Shown here: in pieces, positions 34,901 to 45,600 of the stretch | Layout: every line of letters begins with the position of its first letter | Position numbering within the stretch: position 1 is the stretch's first letter | DNA from: Amia ocellicauda | Taxonomy: Eukaryota; Chordata; Actinopteri; Amiiformes; Amiidae | Assembly: GCF_036373705.1 (NCBI RefSeq) | Contig: NC_089858.1 | Location: 15,676,749-15,740,748 of the forward strand | Length of the DNA: 64,000 nucleotides | Direction of reading: 5' to 3' | Made by a program: the position numbers and the translations under genes | Notes under the pieces: model-generated | What the model was told of the DNA's origin: nothing | Seen by the model: only the letters and a program-made list of their open reading frames with translations | Databases searched by the model: none

Positions 34901-37900
34901 TGTTTTTTTAAATAAATATACATTTACAGAAAACAGGAAATATGCAAAAACAAAAAATAAAAGTTTACAAAAATATGTGTTATTGCATCTTTAGAAACTG
35001 CATCGATTTCCCTTTTCTTTATGTATTAAACATTGTCAAGTAACCCGGCGTTTATTAGAGACCGGCTTCTGTTTAAATATGATTATGCAAATCAACCTGG
35101 CGAGTATTGGAAGTTTTACGATATATGAATTTAAACTGCATATGATAGATGTTCTAAATCACTTCTGCCTGGTATGTGTGTACATGTGTGTGCATCTTGA
35201 CTTATCTTATGCGGTTGCTAATTCCAAATTCCAAATGGAAAGCATGTATCAATAAAGATTGAATGTAAGGATGCAGCTACATTCATCTCCACAATTCATT
35301 TGACTTCCACTATCAGTCACGGAAGCAGTCACATTGTCTGAGGCTTTTCCTTAAAGCCAGCCTGTTGCTGACTGCATACCCACACACCTGCACTGCCCTC
35401 AGCAGGACTGTGCTTACTAGATGTTGGGACTCTCTGTTTAAAGCTGTCCATATGTGTTACATCCTGAAAAATCCTCAACTAACAGTGAGTATCACATCAA
35501 TTATATTTTAAGTCTTAAAAAGCACATAATAAACAAACAGATACTTAAATTAAGTTTAAACTGTAAATGATTACTGACTGACACTGGTATGTATTTCATG
35601 GTTAGTATAAGAAAAAAAATACATTTGCATATTTAGATCCTATTTAGTGAATGCATACTTCAGATATCAAATAATTATAAAGTAAACAAAACAAAAAAAC
35701 AGTTATTCATACAGCTACTGATTTTAATAAACTACTCATGCACACTGCTTACCTGTCCAGCTCTCCTAAGTATCAATGCACAGCAGTTGGACTGAAGCTG
35801 GACCTTGAAGCCAACTCTTATTACAGCCTTCTTAAGAAGTCAAAAGCTTCAACCGAAACACAGCCCAGTAGGGTCACAAACTAATATTTGCACAGCTAAA
35901 GCAGGGAAGATGATAAAAGTAACTTACTGTCTTTCCAGTGTGATCAATACCACCACAGGCCCTTACTGCTGCCCCCTCCCCCACTTGCCCACCACCGAAA
36001 TCAAAAACAAACAAATAAATAAAACAGGAGCTGGGGCAGAAAGAGAGAGGAATAAGGAACAACGAATGACTGGTGCACTGGCTGCTCGTGGAGGGCTTCT
36101 CAGCACAGCTACTGAGAGAGAGAGAACTAACAGAGCTGCAAGGAAGCTGCACCTATTGGCCCTTGAGAATGCAGGCCGCCTCACTGACAAGCCCCGACTT
36201 GTCATCAGAGAGTGTGGTTGCTATGATAAGGCCCGCAGGCTGAGGGCTGCAGGCCGAGACAGCGGTAGTGTGACAGTCTGCTAACGCACAGGAACAGGAT
36301 GGCCCCCGTGGGAGAGGGCTGTGCCTGCACCGCTCCTCCCCCCTCCAGCTGTGCAGAGCCTGGCTCCACAAACACACAGGCAGTGTGTAGGCTCAGAAGC
36401 TTGCGTTTAAAGTTTTGTTTTTCATTATTGATGTATATGCTTTCGGATTCCATTTTGAAAAGAAAAAGTAACTAACAGGTTTAGGAAAGTTATCAACACA
36501 AATGGAGGGATTTGCACACAAAAAATAAGCCAAACGTCCTATGGAAAAACAACAAAACGTCTAAAGTTTTCTGAAACCTAACTAAACAAAACGCAACCAA
36601 TGTGAAATTTGCTTCATACATCAGTCTACCACAACAATGTCAAAATCTGAGTCAGATGTGAACAGTAACGAAGTGTTTCTTCACTGACGCTAAGCATTTG
36701 CTGCTGCATACCACGTTTATGCAGCTGCTATGAAACGCAACCAAACAGTAAACTGTGCTTAAATTGTTTTTACCAGAAGCCACCACACAAGGCATTAATT
36801 GAGCGAGCTGAGAGGGAAGCACATCTCGCAGCTTACCTCTCACAGTGCAGGTCTAGGAATGGCATACGTGCTTCTGTGCACAGACTCTGACAGACTGCAC
36901 ACAGAGTGACACAAGCCTCTGCAGCAGGGCACACACACAGGCAGACTCACAGGAACTTTACAAAAACAAGCCCAGCTCAGTCAAGAAACACCGATCAACG
37001 CAGATTAAAAACAACCAACAATGAAAACAACAAACCAAAAAAAACAGAACTGTCGGTCAGTTTTATTCCTCAGGACGCCTCTGGTCTCCAGCTGACAACA
37101 GACAAGTCTGTACAAGTCCTGTTCATGAGTGTGAATGTGAACCCGAGGCCCAGACTGAGCGGCAGTGCTGGAGCCTACAGTGGGCTGCTCCTCTGCTCAC
37201 AGCACTGCTCCACAGACAGACAGGCAGGCAGATTGCAGACAGGCAGGCAGATAGGCAGGCAGATTGCAGACAGGCAGGCAGATAGGCAGGCAGGCAGGCA
37301 GGCAGACAGGCAGGCTTCCTTGGCTGCCAGAGACTCAAGAAAGAGCTGTCACTCCACAATTAAGCCCTCGGCCTCATTCTCCAATCCTCGCTGTGACTCC
37401 CCTTCAAAGATCAACAAAGCGCTGACACCTTAATCCCCCACAACCGCACTGAGGAGCACAGGAACACAATCAAGCCGACTCATTATCGAGGAACCCTGCT
37501 AAGGTCGTCTCTTTAATTGGTCCAAAATTCCTTTTTTTATTTTAATTTTTTTTAGCACAAAGGTGGAGTTTAGGACCTGTGTTACCTTACTGTGCACACA
37601 CGAACACAGTAATTTTTACAAACTAAATTTAAAAGCTCCTTTTATAAAATAGGAGAAAAAAAAAGGATGTAGTGCACTGAGCTTCCTGTTGCCTTTTCAC
37701 AGAACCACAATGGACAACAGCAACTGGATTGGACCAGTGGATTAATTAGTATACTATCTGAATTCATTTATTGTCATTGAGTGAATATGTCTACAGATGC
37801 ACTATTTTATCCACGTCTGTCTTTTTTTCTCTTTAACACTGATTTCATTTAAAACGCATGTTACCAGGCACCTAGCACACCCCTTTAAGATCACACAAAA

Positions 37901-40593
37901 ATGAAGTTCTGCTGTGCATACTGAACTCTTCAATAGCATATTGAGCGACCTCCAAGCGGTATCCACAGACAACCTAGACTCCTACATCACCGCAATGTCT
38001 CAGTCGGCCTGCTCATCCAGGCTTGGGTTGTCACCCCCACGCAGTTTTTAGAAAAACATTTTACTAGGACTTGGGGCTAAAGGGCACTATTTTTTTTTCT
38101 TCTTAAGAAGGAAATAGTATATAAAAAATACATCATTTTTTAATGAAAATAATAGTGTTAATGTGGGAACTTGAGGGAGCATTGGAGCCAACGGTTAATT
38201 GTTATTAATATCTGCAGGTCTGTTCTTGATAAATGAGGCCCTCTGGATTCATAAACACAGCTTTCAAAAGCACATAGCTTCACTCTCCACCTACAGAAAC
38301 AATTATTTGAGTCAATACTCAATCCAAGACACATATAGCAAAATGCACTACATTTAATATTTTTCCATTTTCATTGTATAAGGAAGAGGGTGTGAAGCGA
38401 AGGACTGTACCCACTGCATCAGGCACGATGTGCTGGCCCAGCTGCATAAACCAGCATGCATCCAGACACAAGAACACACAGGGCTTGAACAGGATATAGT
38501 TGATCAAGCAGTCATGCGATAATTATTCAGTTTACTTCAGCCCATGACACAGGGTGTGGGTGCAGATTCAGCACTACTTTTTCCTACAGGGTTGTTTTAT
38601 TCTGCAGTTCTGCAAAGTTAAGAAGGCCAGAACGGAGAAATCCTACAGCCCTTACTCACCTTTTGCGTGAACGAACAGGATCCAGCAGAAGTTGAACACC
38701 TCGGAGACAGTGCACGGGTGACGTCTGCTGGAAAGGTCAAACAGTCAGAGTCAGCTCTCTCTAGGGCACACACTCACAGCACTGTTCAGCTGACATGGGG
38801 ACCAATGCACAGTGCACCCTGTGAGAGCCTGTTCCCACTCAATGACATAAGGCTTAAGACGCATTGGGAAGGATTTCAAAATATTACATACATTGAGGAG
38901 AATACACGGGCTAGTTTGCTCTTCATGAACTCATGTAAGCAATGTGGTCCAGGCAGTGACACGTCCTTTAAGCAATGCATATTTATATCATCACGAGTAC
39001 AGGCCCCATGAATGTGTGCCTGGGCTGATCAGATCAGAAGCACCTCTTGTTTGACACTTCTCTCTACTGCAGATTTTCTGTTGTTGATGTACCTTCCACA
39101 CACACACAAAAAGAGAAACACACTGTCAGGAAACACAAGACACAGAAAAACAGAGAAACAGACAGACATAGAAAGACACACACACAGACAGAGAGGGACC
39201 GATGGACACAGAGACAGAAAGACAGACAGACGCTCAAAGAGAGAGACATACATACATACACACACACACACACACTCACTGAGACTGTCTGACTGACCGC
39301 TGCTTGCGGCTCCTCTGTGCACGTGGCGGGTCCTCGGACGGGTCTCGGAACATGTCCTGGAAGATGGGGGCGTACTTCCTGAAGATGACAGCCGAGACGG
39401 TGAAGTTCCTCTCCAGGCGCTCGGTGCGCTGCCGGAAGTCCGTGGGCAGGCCGGCCATGTCCTCCCACTTTTTCATCTTACTGAAGAACTCAATGAGGCT
39501 GAGCGAGCAGAACCCAGAGACAAGAGAAGAGACGGGATGATCAGACTCAGTGAGCAGAGCCCAGAGACAGGATCAGGACCTGCTAATGCTGTGCCCAGAA
39601 CCCTAATGTGTCTATCTTGCACAGCTATTAATTGTTCTACACAATCACTTCAAACCTAGTCAACAAACCCTTCGTGTTCTCTAGCCTATATATTTCACAA
39701 TATTGCATTCATTCTTGGGTTAGTTAGGGCATTTGCCAGTGAGAGTGCTGTGCTCTGGTCAGTCAGTACCTCAGCTCGGAGCAGCGCAGGATGCGGGTGA
39801 GAGAGACGTAGTTGCCCTCCGTGGTGCCGCGCCCCACAGTTGGCACTGCCGTCCTGCACGCCACGTACAGCGCGCACGCCAGCCAGTGCAACTCACTGCC
39901 CTGTAGAGAGAGAGAGAGCACAGCTGAGCCCACGCTTACTGTTTTGGCTATTATTATTACTACTACTACTACTACTACTTATACTACTACCAGTACTATC
40001 AATACTACTACTGTTGCAATAATAGTAACATTACTACTATTTATGTATTTTTGATTCAAATGATTTCAGTTATATTTTCAAATTTAAAGTGGGTAGTACA
40101 ATGACAATTTTGGCCAGCCAATGACCATGTTATGGATACTGTTCTCGGTTGTGAAATGCTTTAACACAAACTCGATATTAATGGCAGTGTTTCCAAGAGG
40201 AATACATTAAGACAAACTTTAAAACGCAATAAATCACAGCACACTGTCATATTAAGTGTCTGCTCATTAATCTGAGGTGTCGGTGCTTTGAGACGCAATG
40301 ACTGAGCTCTACAGCTGACGCGCCGTGCACTGACAACGTGACTAAGCGTCGAACCTCAAATGGTTAAAGAAGACAAATATAGTTGATTTCATTATTATTA
40401 TTATTATTACTGCAAATATCTTTTTTAAATACAATACACTGTTTTGTATATATGGAAAAGGCAAACAAAACGATTATCTTGACGTTATAAATAATTGCTC
40501 CTCGCAGAATTAAACAATAACACATTACGTTAGATAAAATGGTTGTTAAAAAGAAAACTAGGCTTATTTTTTTTCGCGTTCACAACATGCATC

Positions 40594-40639
<46 letters not shown>

Positions 40640-40755
40640 TACAAACGTATATAAATATGGAAATGCACCGAACCCAAGAGGTCGCTATTAATTACTATCT
40701 GAATAGCTGAAAACCCTGACCTGCCCCCTTTTCGTTGGTCCGTAACAACAACAAC

Positions 40756-40797
<42 letters not shown>

Positions 40798-41084
40798 GAA
40801 ATAAATGTTGATAAATCGTTCTTCTGATTGTAAACCTATATTCCGCTCCACACCTCCGACTGTGCTGCGAGCTTTTTGCACGGTAGCGGATACCATTTTA
40901 ACATTTCCCCCAAACGGATACAGTAATATCTGTATTCCCCTCTGACCTCCAGGGTGTAGTTCTTGCTGGCGTTTTCATAATTGCCCCAGGCCTCGACACC
41001 GGCCGCCTCGTCCATATTGAGCGCCCGACACAGATCCTCGAACCTCCGTCTCGCCGCCTGCAGAGCCTCTTCCTCCTCGCTCAT
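22960..41084 (-). CDS. rbl2: Retinoblastoma-like protein 2 (p130)
   Basis: Twenty-two coding exons on the minus strand give about 1080 residues recognisable from end to end as p130 (human 1139). The start is the ATG at 41084-41082 (MSEEEEALQAARRRFEDLC), with A at -3. The stop TGA is 22962-22960, after the family-typical end LQDVANDRGSH. Exons are listed in the four domain entries that follow. Every junction is GT-AG and frame-consistent except exon 8 to 9. p130 is nuclear. It binds E2F4/5 and, with MuvB proteins, forms the DREAM repressor in quiescent cells; cyclin-CDK phosphorylation releases it. Distinguishing p130 from p107 are the spacer with TPVPGQT and TANNGQTVTIPVQG and the synteny with chd9 and aktip. 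The p130 N-terminal proline/acidic extension seen in mammals is much reduced. Confidence 0.97.
24750..24835. repeat. Fish interspersed-repeat tail
   Basis: The run TATTTATTTATTGGCAGATG and then CCAGGGCAACTTACAA matches the phrase 'gcagacgcttttatccaaagcgacttacaa' that is scattered through many ray-finned fish genomes. It is a short fragment in an rbl2 intron. Confidence 0.5.
25847..25907. repeat. (AAT)20 microsatellite
   Basis: A pure AAT run of about 61 bases in the intron between rbl2 exons 16 and 17. Confidence 0.95.
26016..27137 (-). CDS. rbl2: rbl2 exons 14-16: pocket spacer with cyclin-binding motif
   Basis: Exons: 27026-27137, 26387-26653, 26016-26284. The spacer between pocket halves carries the RRRLF sequence (in ARRRLFVESEPTSD), the RxL-type cyclin A/E docking motif that p107 and p130 have and pRb lacks here. 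Several SP/TP sites follow (STPLTPSR, YSSPPAG). The p130-specific run VTANNGQTVTIPVQGIANEN is intact across the exon 15/16 junction. The exon ends KPRRTGSLCLFFRK, which leads into pocket B. Confidence 0.96.
27287..29877 (-). CDS. rbl2: rbl2 exons 9-13: pocket domain A
   Basis: Exons: 29711-29877, 29310-29413, 28844-28947, 27773-27910, 27287-27451. They encode the A half of the pocket: STPLTGRRYVRENSK, then VSTAMQSVSRLHSLLSGLK, SCSRDPTHAVSNRVREMFE, YFRLAEALYYKTLETVIEQE, LEQDVFHRSLLACCLEIIIF, YHFYKVIEVLLRAEEGL and NRVEEQVLESLAW. The TP of TPLTG and TPVST are the CDK-type sites usual at the start of the pocket. All five exons join in frame. Confidence 0.96.
28080..28592 (-). mobile_element. Possible solo LTR in an rbl2 intron
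   Basis: On the plus strand the sequence has an LTR-like order: a possible TATA region (TTATAAAAATCCGG near 28466-28479), a leader-like GC-richer stretch, AATAAA at 28523-28528, then a pyrimidine-rich end. No coding sequence or clear target duplication was found, so the ends are approximate. The strand of the host gene is given; the element, if real, is read on plus. Confidence 0.35.
29985..30605. mobile_element. Degenerate repeat-like block in rbl2 intron 8
   Basis: The block contains GGAGGAGGACCCCCAGACCC and, at its right end, GAAATTTGGACCCTGATAAA followed by CACTACCCCTGTTTTA. Both phrases look like degraded DNA-transposon sequence of the hAT kind common in fish. I could not find a matching inverted left end. 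It fills the intron in which about 30 p130 residues are missing. Confidence 0.35.
30774..30881 (-). CDS. rbl2: rbl2 exon 8, 3' boundary uncertain
   Basis: After an acceptor at 30883-30882 the exon reads ASLSRVYEEHVLSTGS and LDERIFLAEDASEEIGTP, matching p130 (human ...LDERIFLGEDAEEEIGT). The sequence then stops resembling p130. The nearest GT donor gives an end at 30774, but that leaves phase 2 while exon 9 needs phase 0. A GC donor a few bases earlier also fails. About 30 residues that follow EEIGT in human p130 are not found before exon 9. Either a small exon is missed or lost, or the assembly is faulty here. Confidence 0.75.
31040..31105. repeat. Fish interspersed-repeat tail, opposite orientation
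   Basis: CTGGATAAGAATGTCTGCTA followed by AAATAAATAATA and AAT triplets matches the reverse orientation of the tail seen at 24750-24835 ('ctggataagagcgtctgc'). It is a short intronic fragment. Confidence 0.5.
31680..41084 (-). CDS. rbl2: rbl2 exons 1-7: N-terminal cyclin-fold region
   Basis: Exons in transcription order: 40947-41084, 39770-39900, 39298-39498, 38660-38724, 33270-33398, 31907-32067, 31680-31744. They encode the N-terminal pocket-protein domain (a pair of cyclin-like folds that in p107/p130 also help inhibit CDK2). Landmarks are LHWLACALYVACRTAVPTV, RTERLERNFTVSAVIF, CTVSEVFNFCWILFVHAKG, MISDDLVNSYHLLLCALDLV, GLVLDAKGVKEHFWKPF and KGKEETLTGFLDP. The fourth intron (33399-38659, 5.3 kb) is the largest and holds a TIR-bounded element and a tetranucleotide array. 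Confidence 0.95.
34345..35120. mobile_element. TIR-bounded non-autonomous DNA transposon (MITE-like)
   Basis: The left end CCATAAAACTTCAATTAAAC and the right end, which in reverse complement reads CGTAAAACTTCCAATACTCG, form an imperfect terminal inverted repeat of about 25 bp. ATATA occurs on both sides (34340-34344 and 35121-35125) as a possible target duplication. Inner echoes of ACCGGC (near 34410 and 35060) are also inverted. No transposase is present. The superfamily is not assigned. Confidence 0.6.
37212..37316. repeat. (CAGG)n/(CAGA)n tetranucleotide array
   Basis: A 105-bp array of CAGG, CAGA and TAGG units, with two GATTGCAGA interruptions, lies in rbl2 intron 4. In the rbl2 transcript sense it reads CCTG/TCTG. 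Confidence 0.92.
39096..39281. repeat. CA/GACA-rich simple sequence beside rbl2 exon 3
   Basis: Compound CACA, GACA, AGAGA and CATA repeats begin about 15 bp inside the intron after the rbl2 exon 3 donor. In transcript sense this is a long TG/TCTG-rich tract immediately downstream of a splice donor. Confidence 0.85.
39957..40040. repeat. (TAC)n microsatellite region
   Basis: TAC/CTA triplets with interruptions in rbl2 intron 1. Confidence 0.85.
40595..40640. repeat. (TA)n(CA)n microsatellite
   Basis: A TA dinucleotide run grades into CA, in rbl2 intron 1. Confidence 0.93.
40756..40797. repeat. (AAT)14 microsatellite
   Basis: A pure AAT run about 150 bp from the rbl2 exon 1 donor. Confidence 0.95.
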
Positions 41085-41410
41085 TTTTAATAAATAAATG
41101 CACTCTACCACTACGAGAGGTACTATGTATCTCCAACCCGGAATAACACTTCACCCTTTCAAATTCGTGCGACACAATAGCAAAGGCGGTTTCACGAAAG
41201 ACGGGATAAAACGGCAAGAATGATTTAAAATAACACTGTATCGCTGTTGCTGTACAGTACGATGTGTAGTTCTGTACAGTGTAGCCATTTAAATGCCGCT
41301 TGAGTGACAGCTGCTACCTTGTATCGCAGCCTTACGTAAGGGACGTAGAGCCGTATCCGAATGGTGGTACTTACGTGTAAATCGAGGCCTACGAGCATTG
41401 GTGAATAATA
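41085..41410 (-). promoter_or_regulatory. rbl2: Putative rbl2 promoter region
   Basis: The region just upstream of the rbl2 start codon is CpG-containing. On the rbl2 strand it has a CCAAT box (41401-41397), a palindromic TTACGTAA (41332-41339) and a TTTGAA (41163-41158) of the cell-cycle homology region type. There is no TATA box in a useful place. Sites are seen; function is inferred. Confidence 0.4.
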
Positions 41411-42581
41411 CTTTGTTGGTGACAAGCGCCCGCCCCTACAATGCGTCCTAGATTCTGAATGGACGGCCTGTGCATCAATCAAAGCATGCTAAACATAAAC
41501 TTCCTGCTGCGCACGAATGCTTGTTTTAATGCTTCGTATTATTTCCTTTCAACTCACACAGTTCCTTTCTGTGCTGAAAGGGAAACTCCTCCTCTCTTAA
41601 AAGCACCATTACAACTGTGTGCACAATTTATACTGACTGGAATATTGCTGCATGTATACAAATGTAATGTACAAATACACAAGTAAAAAATAAAATCTGC
41701 AACTGTGTAAGATACCATTTTTTGTTTACTATGTATAACTACAGTTATTTTAAACTACATCTTTTTTAACAATAGTACACCACACTATACTCAAAATGCA
41801 TCCATATTACACAGTGGTTGCAAGTTATATATGTAAATGTATAACAAGCATTTTTACATAAGTTATTTACTGCTTAAGTCTGTTGTACTAGAGAAGCTTA
41901 TGGACTTATGCCTAAATGTACTGTACAGGGTGTGTAATACTCTGTATTGTAGTGTAATACACTATACCATACTGTAATACAATATTGTACTATGATACTT
42001 CTGTACTGTACCGTGATGCACTATACATCTAGAGGCCCCAAGCTGTAGTTCACTTTAGTTGTTTCCTAAATCCAGCACTGGCTTAATTAATTAATTAATT
42101 AACAAGTATGGGGCCATTAATTGCTATTGCCTTACAAGGTTCTATAGTTGCACATTGGTGAATCCAATGCAGCTGCTCTAATTAAACAAACTGTCTCATT
42201 TAAGAACAGGGTTTTTATTATTTTACCTGCAAACATGAAAACACATTCAGCGTTATGTGGCAAAATTAAGGCTAACCCATAGAGGTGTGTTATTAAATGT
42301 TCAGGTTGTGAAGAGTCCAACTTTATCCATCTACAATGCTTTTAAAATAACATGTAGAAAAACACACCCACATAATATTTTTGAACCCACCCCCAAAAAG
42401 AAAGCAAACTAAAAATCTAAAATCAATTTCAGCTTAATGTTGCCAATCTTTCGAATAAACATTATATAAGGGACACACACAGACTTCATGGATAGTCAAA
42501 GAATATGTTTAATAAAAATAATTAAACTTCCATTTCCTCTATAGAACTTCATAGAAAGTAATTCAATAAATTACAAATGAC

Positions 42582-42606
42582 TTTTTTTTTTTTTTTTTTT
42601 TTTTTA
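42582..42606. repeat. Poly(T) tract
   Basis: A run of about 25 T on plus, equal to a poly(A) tract on the strand of chd9. It could be a decayed retroposed tail or simple slippage; no matching element was identified next to it. Confidence 0.7.
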
Positions 42607-45600
42607 AGACGCTTTTCCTCCACTACAGAAAGCATTATTTGACTACACAGACCACAACTTGCAAATATTGCAACTGTCCAAAAGAAAACTGGACTTCAAA
42701 TGACTTTCAAGATATTATCAAGCTTGGAACAAAAGATACAAATACAAGGCAAGAATAGCTTTTTTTTTTTTTTCTTTTTTTTCCTCCAGCAACTACTTTA
42801 CATAAATGATCTTTTAAATGAACTCTCTCAACTTTCATGTCATTAGTGTATTTTTAAAAATGTAATTTCACTTTTTGTTTTTGTTTGTGACACTTTGCAT
42901 ATTGGTTAGGATGACACACTTTCACTTCCTTGTTCGTCAGACGGATCTGTCCATTAAGAGGGACATCTCCCCCCCACTATATCCCCAAACCTGCACTTGC
43001 AATAGCCACAGGGAAATGACGCCAAAACACCATTAAATATGACAGACAACAAATGGTAGTATATCCTTCCGGCTGAGGCAGTTTAAGTATAAAAGCCCCC
43101 CCAACCTCAATTGAACACCGGGTGTGGTGTTCAGCAATTAATACCCCTAAGCGGCCTTTGGGAAGTAGGCTATAGATGTGACTTCATCTTGGAAGGCTCA
43201 GGTGAAAAGTGAAAGTTTGGGTTTTGTGTTTTCCAAGCCGGAACATGACAGGCATCTGATACTACACCTGCCAGCTTGTGGTTGTGAATGAATAGGAGCG
43301 GACAGGTGAGGTTCAGTTATGATAGAAATCTAAACTGCTCTAATGGCATGCTGACCTGTGATGCAGCTCTGGGCAGGCCACACACACTAACAAAAGATGG
43401 GCGAAGCAGAGTGGCACTATCTGCATTGAAGGCCAGTGAGTACAGTGGCACCCCACTAACCTCTTTCATTGGATTTCAATCCATGAGAATTAAACCTCGC
43501 TTTAAATCACCACCCGCACTGCAGAAAAAACAGACCGACTGCATCTTTTGCGACTGTTAAACTGCCAACCACAATCGCAATTACAAATAACTGAACTGTA
43601 AAATGTATTCCTTGTTCGTTTACACACATATAAATATATAATACTTAGTAAAGTGTGAAGTAACAATTTCATAAAGCAATCAGGCCACCAAAAGAATGTG
43701 CATCTTTCCTCAGCTAACGTCACAAGGTGTAAACAAATTACGAAAAGTTTTTCTAAGTGTCTTCCTCTTTGTTGACGTGAGTGTCCGTGTGTGGGGGGGC
43801 TAGTTGTTGGGGATACTATACCAAATGCTGAAAATACTCTTACTAGTTGACCTTTCGACTTCCAAATCTTTGCCCCAGGGTATACACCATGGTGTGGTTC
43901 ATTAAAAGGAGGTGAACCCATCCTATCCTACTTTACAAAGCTGCTCCTCAAGCCAAGGCCGATGAGAATGGTTGACATGAACATCAGACCTAGGACAACA
44001 CTCTCCACATCCAATACCGCATCCTTCCTTCACATCAGCCACGCTTTACCTTTACCACTCCTGCCAACCCACTCACACTCTCTCCCTTGCTGCTGTATCG
44101 GTGCCTTTCAGACACATACCCAATCCATTATGGATAAAATGTATTGCATTTCTCCTTATTGTTTACACGATCTCAGTACAAAATAAATTAATACAAAAAT
44201 ATTTAAAAGTTAGTCTTTTCTTGTGTTTGAATGAAAGGGATTTCCAAAGATTTCCAGACTGCAGACTTTGTCTCTCTCACCTGGGCTATACAACAGTGCT
44301 TTCTATTGCTTCCTATTAGGATTAGAGACCCAATTTATAATTCAAGATTATAAATAAGAAATATGGATGACAGGGGGACGAAGCAAACAAACACAGAAAC
44401 AAATGATCAGAGCAACAAGTCCCTGGTCTGCTTTTCCCAATCATGAGGTATATGATGAATAGCTTTTTGATCAGTCCTCCACAATATCAAACCTTTGAAA
44501 GATATAAAGAATTGTGTCAAAAGCACTCACATACTATTCATATACAGCAGCGCTCACAAAAGTACAAATTTCCCTTGACCTTACAAGAAACAAATTTACA
44601 GACAAGCTAGTACCCAGTCAGGGGATTCAAATCAGTGGGGATGCCTTGTAGAGCTACATAGACCAGCTCTCCTGCACAGGAGAAAAGCCCTGATGCTCTA
44701 GCTGTGCAGTTTACAGTGTCTGCCCTGGCAAAGCCGCTATACTATGCAGGAGAACAAAGGCCACTAGCAAGTTTTTCTCTCTGCTGCAAGAGAGAGAGAG
44801 GCAAACTGAACTGCAGTACAAAGACCCTTGCAAGAGCTGCCAAATCAGCGACTGACACACACATGGCTGAGGGACTGCATGGAGCTCCAGGGTGTCAGAC
44901 AAAACCCGGGCTCAGAGTTCACCACGGAGGAAACTATCCCTCTCTTTCCTTTTCTTAATGTTTTCCGCTTCATCACCTTGCTCCTGTTAAGTGGCAACCA
45001 TAGCCCTGCATTTTCCCAGAACAGGGAAAATATATATATATAACAAACACAGCCACCATTGGTAGTATCTAGGTTACAGATTGCTTGTCAAACCCCTAAC
45101 TTTGATTATGGCAAGGCTACTTGTAAAATTATGTATCTGGTGCGGTGTGGTGGAGAAATCTGTCCACAGGAGGCTGCTGCTGGAGGGGCCCTCTGGACAG
45201 GCAGCCAGTGCAGCACTGTGTTCCTGCAGAGTTCACTGAGCTGGAGAACACCACCTTGGGCACACACAAGGCCAGATTAAAAACAGCATGGGATCAAAAC
45301 ACCCAATTTAGCCTCCCTAATGCTCCTGCTCTAAAAATCAGGTTTCCATTACCAATCATCTAGCTCTAGCAAGAAGCACAACCTTCTAGACAAAGGTGTG
45401 TGTGTGATAACGTGTGTATGTATGTGTGATGACTCACTCATTTTGTGCTGGGTGTTGCATTTCAGTTTGGTGCAATATATACGGTCTCCATCAAGTTGTA
45501 GATCTTCCCTTTTCTCCCACATAACAGGCAGTCTCACCCAGATTAGGGGACAACAAAAACTCTTCAGGATGTGCACAGTTCTACAACAGCTGTGCAACAT

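Larger units (their letters stand above)
33399..38659 (-). other. rbl2: Large rbl2 intron 4
   Basis: This intron between exons 4 and 5 has no coding content I can support. It holds a TIR-bounded element (34345-35120), a CAGG/CAGA array (37212-37316) and AT-rich unique DNA. The longest open frame, 36906-37433 on plus, reads through the tetranucleotide array and is not a gene. Confidence 0.8.

Noticed and set aside
36906..37433. 175-codon plus-strand frame in rbl2 intron 4
   Set aside because: It runs through the CAGG/CAGA array, with no protein-like sequence on either side.
39029..39468. 134-codon and 97-codon minus-strand frames
   Set aside because: They read out of frame through rbl2 exon 3 and the CA/GACA-rich simple sequence after its donor.
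41085..41111. N-terminal extension of p130 from 41111
   Set aside because: The codon at 41111-41109 is GTG, not ATG; the first ATG in frame is 41084-41082, in an adequate context.
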